Positions 1 through 9,000 of a DNA stretch of 64,000 nt are shown here, one piece after another. Position 1 is the stretch's first letter. The number at the start of each line of letters is the position of its first letter. The notes beneath the pieces are model-generated. The model had not been told where the DNA came from. It ran no database searches and was given only the letters and a program-made list of their open reading frames with translations. Both the position numbers and the translations under genes were made by a program. The stretch is from Undibacterium sp. KW1 (lineage in GTDB: Bacteria > Pseudomonadota > Gammaproteobacteria > Burkholderiales > Burkholderiaceae_D), in contig NZ_AP018440.1 in assembly GCF_009937955.1 (NCBI RefSeq), forward strand, positions 71,602-135,601, written 5' to 3'.

Positions 1-1
1 C

Positions 2-3000
2 CTTACTTACACCTATGACGCAGTCAACCGTGTCCTCAGTGAAAAAGATGCACTGAACAAGCTGACCTCTTATGCCTATGATGCTGCTGGCAACAGGACT
101 GCACTCACAGATAAAAATGGTCACACCACCACTTGGGGCTTTGATGCCGATAACCGCATCATCAGCGAAACCGACGCTCTTGGTAAAGTCACCAGTATTG
201 AATACGACGCTGTCGGCAACCGCGTCAAAGTTACTGACCCTAATCTGAATGTCACCAAATATGCCTATGATGCACTCAACCGTCTGGCAATAGAGACTGA
301 CGCATTAGGTAAATTCACAACTTATAATTACGATGCCGTCGGCAATCGCAGCAAGATCACCGACAAGAATGGTCATGAAACTACTTTCATCTACGATCTC
401 GCCAACCGCCTGACAGGTCAGGTCGATGGCGTCGGCCAGCTCACCAGCTATGCCTACGATGCTGTTGGTAACCGTATCAAGACCACAGATGCCAACAAGC
501 ATGCCACCATTTTTGCATACGATGCTAATGACCGCCTCATCAGTCAGACAGATGCACTCGGTCAAGTCACCAGCCTGGAGTACGATGCCGTCGGCAATCG
601 CACTAAATTTATTGATGGCAATGGCCATGCCACCAGCTATGCTTATGATGCAGATGACCGCCTCATCAGCCAGACTGATGCACTCGGCAATATCACCTCG
701 TATGAGCTTGATGCCGAAGGCCACCGTATCAAACTGACAGACGCCAATGGCCATGCCACCAGCTACGTGTACGATGCTATTTATCGCCTGACCAGCGAAA
801 AAGATGCATTGAACCACATCACCGCCTACGAATACGATGCCGTCGGCAACCGCAGCAAGATCACTGATGCAAACGGTCACGCCACCAGCTTCACCTATGA
901 TGCCGTTGACCGCCTCGTCAGCCGTACAGATGCACTGGGCAAGACCGCAGGCTACACCTACGATGCCGCAGGCAACCGCGTCAGCACGACAGATGAAAAC
1001 GGCCATACCGTCAGTTACGCTTACGACAAGGTCAATCGTCTCATTACCCAGACAGATGCGCTGGGTTATGTAGTCGCATTTGAATACGATGCCGTAGGTA
1101 ACCGCAGCAAGATGACAGACCAGAACGGTAATGTCACCAAATACGGCTACGATAGTAATAACCGCCTGTTCACAGTCACCGATGCCCTCAGTGGCATGAC
1201 CCAATACAGCTATGATGCCGTAGGTAACCGCATTAAAGTCACCGACGCCAATCAGCACAGCAATTATTTCCAGTACGATGCCGTCAATCAACTGGTTGCC
1301 AGTGTCGATGCCGAGGGTTATGTTGTCAGCCGTCACTATGACCAGGCAGGCAACCTCGCATCGCTAACACATTTCGCCAACAAGTTTGCAGTTGCCAACT
1401 GGGATGGCAAAACGGTCATCAGCGTTACCGGCAATGCAGCCCTGGATCAGTCCGAGGGCTATGCCTATGACGCCGTCAACCGCCAGATTCAACACACCGA
1501 TGGTGAGGGCCATACCAGCAGCCAAAGCTATGATGCAGTAGGTAATGTCCTCAGTGTCACCGACGCAAATGGTCACGCCACTACAATGGCTTATGATGCC
1601 GTCAATCGCATGACGACTCAAACCAATGCCGTCGGTGCCACTAATACACTGGAATACGATGCAGTCGGCAACCGCAGCAAAGTCACTGATGCTTTAGGCA
1701 ATGCCACCGGCTATGCCTACGATGCCAATAACCGCATGATCAGCTCTACGGCAGCCAACGGCATCATTACCGCCTTTGCCTACGACGGCATAGGCACCAT
1801 GATCAGCCGTACCGAGGCCTCAGGCAGTAGCAAAGCGGCCAAAACCAGTTGGGCTTACAATGCCGCCAACCAGAAAGTCAGCGAGACTGATGCCATGGGC
1901 GGCGTCACCACCTATGTCAATGACAAAGTTGGCAATCTCATCACCAAGACAGATGCACTTGGTAATAGTATCGTATACGACTATGACGCTAAAAACCGTC
2001 TGATCAAACAGACAGATGCACTTGAATTTGTCACCCAATATACCTACGACGCCAAAGACAATCTGCTCAGCACGACAGATGCGCGTCATGGCGTCGCAAG
2101 CAATAGCTACGATGCGAATGACAGACTGATCAGTGCAACTGACCGCAATAGCAATGCCACTACCCATGCTTACGACCAAAGCGGCAATGAAGTGCGTCAA
2201 AGCCGTGGCGGATTCACCGTTGAATACCGCTACAACCGCGCTGGCCAACGCACCGGCTTGACCGACGGTAATGGCTATGCCACAAACTTCGTTCTGGATG
2301 CCGTTGGCAATGTCTTGCAAAGCAGCCAGCAGATAGACAAGAATGGCAAATACGCCACCACTACCTACACCTACGATGCAGTCAATCGCCGTGCATCAGA
2401 AAAGTCTGCTGAAGGTTACCTGACCACCTTCGCTTACGATCTGGTCAATAATCTCACCAGCAAAACCGGCCATACCAGTATTGCCGCCGGTGGGGCAGGG
2501 GATGTCGCTTACACCCAAAGCTACCGCTACGACACCGTCTATCAGATGACCGGCATGACCGACATCAACGGCGCCATCAGCAGCTTTGGCTATGACGAAC
2601 TTGGTAACCGCGTCAGCGTCGGCCAATTCATCGGTACCGCGCAAGAGCGTCATTCCAGCAGCAGCTATGACTTGCTGAACCGTAAAGTCACTGATATCGA
2701 TGTGCTCGGCAAAGTCACCAGCTATCAATACGACGCTGTTGACAACCTGCTCGTTACAACCGATGGTGACCGCGTCACCACCAATGTCTATGATGCTGTC
2801 CACAATCTGGTTAAATCGACTAACCCACTGGGTCACATCAGCCTGTTTGAATACGACGCCAATGGCAACAAGATCAGGCAAACCGTTGCTGCAGGCTTGG
2901 CAGAAGAGCAGAAATTCATCTACTCCTACGATGCAGAAAACCAGCTCGTCCTCAGCACCAACCTGACCATAGGCAACCGCAAGACAGCCATTGCCTATGA

Positions 3001-6000
3001 TGCGCTGGGTAACCGTATCAGCATTGCCGAGGTCAATGGCAGCACTATCAGTGAACAGACCTTCCACTATGATGCCAATCATAACGTCGATAGCAGTACC
3101 GACAATGCCCACGTCAAGACCACTTATGTCTATGATGGTGCCGGCAACCTCATCAGCAGCACCGAAGCAAAAGGCACGGCAGGCAAAGAACGTACCACCA
3201 GCTACAGCTATAACCTCGACAAGCAACTCACCAGCATTACTGACCCCATGGGCTTCAGCACCAGCTTTGTCGTTGATGGCCGTGGCAACCGAGTACAGAT
3301 TCGCGATGCCGAAGGTCACCTGACGCAGCAGACATTCGACATCAGCAATCACCTGCTGACAGTGCAAACAGAAACTGCCAAGTTCACCAGCAACAACTAC
3401 AATATTGCCGGCAACCTGGTCAGTACAACTACAGGCAAGGCAGATGGCAGCGACGCCCGCACGGTAAGCTATGGCTATGACAAAAAAGACCGTGTCATTT
3501 CCACGATAGATGGCGAAGGCTATCAGACCGTCATCGGCTATGACCTGTTCGACAACAAGCTCAGCATCACAGGCGGCAACTTTGTTGCTACTCCGGCAGC
3601 GCCTGCAAATGCCCCAACTCCGGCGCCTGTTCCAGCACTCAGCGATGCCGACAAATCAGCGCTGTCCAAACCATCTACCCATACAGCTGTGTATGACAAG
3701 CTCAACCGTCTCATCAGCAGCACAGATGGTGAGGGCAATGTCACCACCTATGGCTATGACGCCCGTGGCAACCGCACCAGCGTTACCGAAGCCAGCAATA
3801 CACGTCCCGCCACTACGACCTATACCTATGACGGTGCTGACCGCGTCATCAAGATCGTCAGCCCAGAAGGTGCAGAAACCATCTACACCTATGGCGAACA
3901 ACACACCACCAAGCCAGCGAGTGAAACACGCAAGAACCGCACTGGCCCGGCAGTCACTACTACCTATGATTACGATGCCAATGGCCGATTGATACAGCAA
4001 ACTATTGCTGGTGTCAGCCTCATCAAGCACGAGTTTGATGTGCTCGGCAATGAAATCAGCACCACCAATGGTACACAAACCATCAAGCATGAATACGATG
4101 TCGATGGCAGGGAAATCGCCAGCATAGACAATGCTGGCAAACGCACTGAATATACCTACGACAAAAACGGTAACCGCAACAGTGTCAAAGACGTTAAAGG
4201 CAACACCAGCTACTTCTGGTATGACGCCGATAAACGCATGGTCGCCAGCCTTGATGCCGAAGGCTACCTGACCAGTTACCAGTACGACACAGCGAATAAC
4301 CGTACCGGCATGACCCAGTACGCCGCCCGCTACACTGGTGGCATCAATCTTGGCCAGGTGCCGCAGGCTGCCCAGCAAGCCATGGACCGCAGCGTTGTTA
4401 TTGAATACGATAAAAACAACCACGTCATCGCCCAGACCACTGCAGACCATGTCCGCAGCGAGTTCGTCAATGACGGCGCAGGTAACAAGGTACTTGATAA
4501 AAACTTTGTCGATACCGCCGTCAAGCGCAACACCAGCTACAGCTATGACAATAATGGCCGCCTGCTGAGCAAGACCACAGCAGACGGCGTGACCGCTTCC
4601 TACACCTATGATGGGGCAGGGCGCGTCATCACAGAGCAACTCCAGAAAGCAGGCGAAGTCATCAAGCTCAGCCGCAATGCCTATGATCTTGATGGCCACC
4701 TCGTCAGCACCACGCTCGACCCTAGTGGCATAGCCATCACCCAGACCCAGAAAGTCGATGATCTTGGCAATGTCCTGGAAAGTCGTGACGGCGAAGGCCG
4801 CCTGACCACCATGCAATATGACGCCATGGGCAGGCTAAAGCAAGTCAAGGATGCATCCGGCACAATCTTGCAGTCCTTTGACTACGACATCAACGGCAAC
4901 GTCACCAGTGAATACGGCAAGGACGGTCACAAGACCTATACCTATGATGCCAATAACCATCGCACCAGTGTCACTTACGACAGCGTAGGCAAGTTTGAAC
5001 TTGAAAGCGGTTACGGCACCAGCAATGGCCTGACCACCATGCAATACGATGCCGTGGGCAATGTCATCCAGGTCACCAATGCGGCTGGCTTTAAAACCAC
5101 CAATTACTATGACCGCGACAATCGCCTGATTGCCCAGCTTGATACCGACAATGTCCTGCATGAGTTTGACTATGACGCCTTTGGCGACAAAATCGGCGAA
5201 CGCATGTACATGACACGCCTGGACAAGTCAGCACAAGACCCGGCAGCTCGCCCGGTCGCACCGGCAGGCGAAATGCGCCTCTATGGTTTTGAGTTTGACC
5301 AGATGGGCAGACAGGTGCGCAAGCTCTACCCGCAAGTCATCATCACCCATCTGGGCAATAGCGCCACCAGCAACCCCACGGCCAGCCAGAACCTGGAAAG
5401 GCCAGAAGAAACAGCACGTTATGACGCCGCAGGCAATGTCATTGAATCCGTCGCCGTCAATGGCAGCCATACCTATGGCTATTACGACGCCGTTGGCCGC
5501 CTCATCGCCCAGGTGGATGCCCTTGGTTATCTGACCCGCTTTGACTATGACAAGAGCGGTAACCTGCTGCAAAAACGCATGTATACCGCAGCAATTGACC
5601 TCAGCAAGTTTGACCCGGCCAAGATACCTGTGGCAGTGGGTGGCAAGGTCGCCATCAGCAACTATGTCTATGATGCAGCCAACCGTCTGGTAGAACAACG
5701 TTCACCAGCCAGCCTGCTGATGGACCAGGACAGCCATACAGAAACCAGTGACATCACCATCACCCGCTACCGTTACGACAAGAGCGGCAACCTGGTGCAA
5801 AAAACCGTTGGTGCTGGCAGCAGCGTAGAGCAGAGTGAATACAATTACTATGACAGCCGCAACCGCCGCATCGCCAGCGTCAGCCTGGGCCGCGCGCTGA
5901 CACTGTATAGCTACGACGACCAAAACCGTCTGCAAGCCAAGCTCAGCTACGTCACAGCCATACCACGCAGCGCAGACCTGGCCAGTGTTGCAGCTAACAC

Positions 6001-9000
6001 CACTGCATTGCTGGCACTCGTCGCCTCCAACCCTGGCGACAAGGCTACCCGTTATACCTATGACGCGCGTGGTCAGGTTACTAGCGAGGCAGAAGCAATC
6101 AACCAGGCCAGTGCTTCTGTCAAAGACGCAGAGAGCTTTAATATCGTCTTCACCAGCGCCTATACCAAGAACTATCAGTACGATGCCATGGGCAACCGTA
6201 CTCTGCTTGACGACAATGGCCATGTAACCCGCTCACAATATGATGCCGCCAATCGCGTCACCCATATCGTCGGCCCTGACGGCACAGGCTCGCGCCAGGC
6301 CTATGATGCCGCTGGCAATGTCACCCATAGTGTCACTGGTGAGCGCGCCAGCGAAGCCATTGCCGCCACCAATGTCCACGCCAGCCTCAGCGATGCCTTG
6401 AGTACCACCCTCAATATCAGCTACCACCTGAGCGATTTGCGCATCCCATCCTACGTCGTGTGGGACAGCGTTTCGCACGCCACGCTGGATGGCTATACCG
6501 GCAAGTCCGGGCTCACCGTCAATGGCACTTCGCAAGATGGCTACAGCAGCGTTCCACGCCCAGCCTATAACAGCACCACCTACTACCGTGTGGTCACACA
6601 AGACAAGGCAGGCAATCTCGCCTATAGCGAAGAAATCAAGCTGGAAATGCCGCCAGAAGTACAAGACGTCAAGGCCAGTGTCGATCTGTATGGCCAGGTT
6701 CACGTCAAGGCACGCTTTGGTCCCGGCATCAATACCCCAACCCTGATCTACGGCCCGCACGGTGCAACCAATACCGGCGTGACCATGAACGCCACAGGCG
6801 ACGGTTATTACGAAGGCATACTGCCAGCAGGGCTGGACCCCAATACCCTGGCATTCCGCCTCGGTTGGGCCAATGCCAACGGCGTCGCCTTTGCCAGTAC
6901 CGAACAAAGCTTTGAAGCCCCGGCCAAACGCCAGGGCAGCGTCAACACGCTCTCAGAAGTCGTCACCGACAAAGGCCTGCTGCTCAAGTTCGACAGCCAG
7001 ATGCAACCGCTGGGTGCCACCAACATCAGTTTGTTGACAGCCAAATGGCGCGTCTATAAAAAAGGCGTCAATACCGACCCGTTTGCCTCTACCGGCAATA
7101 CCCTCGACAATGGCCAGTACCACCTCGTATTAGGTGACACCAAGGCCATGAACGCCGGTGTTGAATATGAAATCGTGATCGAAGGCGTCGATAAAGACGG
7201 CAAAGAAGTCATCGTCGATCACATGATCTACAAAATGACAGGCAACACCGCCAATACCACTGTGTACAACACCGTTGCCTGGTCAGCCCCACCAGATGGC
7301 GATTCACAAGTCATCATCGTCAAAGGCCAGCCAGTACCAACAGAACGCATCAAAGGCAGTGCCCCCGTCGCCAACGACCCGGGCAACCCAGGTGTAGATG
7401 ACCGCGTCATCGCCCACCTGCCGCTGGCCGTCAACAGCAGCAGTGTAGGCATCTACTACACCAACCACAACGAAGACCAGAACCAGACCGGTATCAGCAG
7501 CAGCAAATGGATGGAATGGGTTCCCAACTTCGTCAATGGCGAAGACAAAGGCTACTTCGTCCACAAAGGCTACGACCTCAACCTCTACACCATCCTGCCG
7601 CCTAGCGACAGCAGCCGCATGGCCACAGGTTTGCATTTCTCCTGGAACGATGCCGCCACCGGTGGCCTTACCTTTGCCAACGACATCGTCATGGAACAAT
7701 ATGGCGGTGGTTACAAAGGCCTCATAGAACACATCCCATTACCAGCCAAAGCCATCAACTACAAAGTCTGGTACCGAGATGCGCTCGGCCATGAAGTCAT
7801 CGTCGATTGGTACAAGGCCAACACCAACCTCACCAGCAACCACCAGGCCAATAGCGAAACCGTGCTCGCAGTAGAGACAGGTGCCGCCATCACCGGCCTC
7901 GTCATGAGCAATGGCCGTTTCAATGGCGGCAGCCTCAACGTGCGCCCAGCGGCAGAATTCATGGACACCATGGTCGTCGCCACCAGCGCCACCGGCCAGG
8001 GCAGCGGCAAACAAGATATCGTCCCCGGTGTTGCCGGTTACTACCGCGATAACCGCTACAACGCCATGAACGCCTTGGTCGGCAGCAGCAGCGACGACCA
8101 CGTCTGGCGCAACTTTGGTGTCGATGCCGACGGCCATGCCGTAGAAACCGACGTCACCGTCACAGAAGGTGGCAATGCCGTCTCCACCAGCTACGCCCAC
8201 TACGATGCACTTGGCCGCCAGGACGCCAGCTACAGCGACGTCTTCACCGCCACCACCATCGTCGGCGGTAGCCCCGTTCAGACCACCCAGCGCAGCGTCA
8301 CCCGCCAAGGCTACGACTACGCAGGCAACGTCAACAGCCAGACCGATGCCACAGGCAACACCAGCACTGCAACATACGACGAAGCAGGCCGCCTCGCCAG
8401 CCAGACCGACGCCTTGGGTCACACCAAGACCTTCCACTACGACGCCCAGAACCGCCTGGTTGCCACCACCGATGAAAACGGCCACACCAGCTACCGTCAC
8501 TACGACCAAAGTGGTCAGGTCGATAAAACTACCGACGGCACTGGCCTCAGCCAGCAATACCAGCACGACGCCTTTGGCCGCACCATCCGCCAGATCGATG
8601 GCAATGCCAACACCACCGACCTGCGTTACGACCAGCGTGACCATGTCCTGCAACAAGGCGATACCGTCTTCGAACTCGACACCTGGGGCCAGCGCATCGC
8701 CCAGCATGATGTAGGCGACGCCACCGCCGCCAACGGCCACCGCCGTCGAACCACCTATGACGAATATGGCCGCGTCACCAGCGTCACAGAATGGAAACAA
8801 CTCAAAGACCAGGCACTGCCACAAGCAGTCACTACCTACCGCAGCTATGACACCTACGGCAACCTCAAAGCAGAGGTCGATGGTAACGGCAAAGGCACCA
8901 CCTACGAGTACGACGGTTTTGCCCGCCTGATCCGCCGTACAGACCAGGCAGGGCATACCACCGTCTATACCTACGACGAACAAGGCCGCCAGATCAAACA

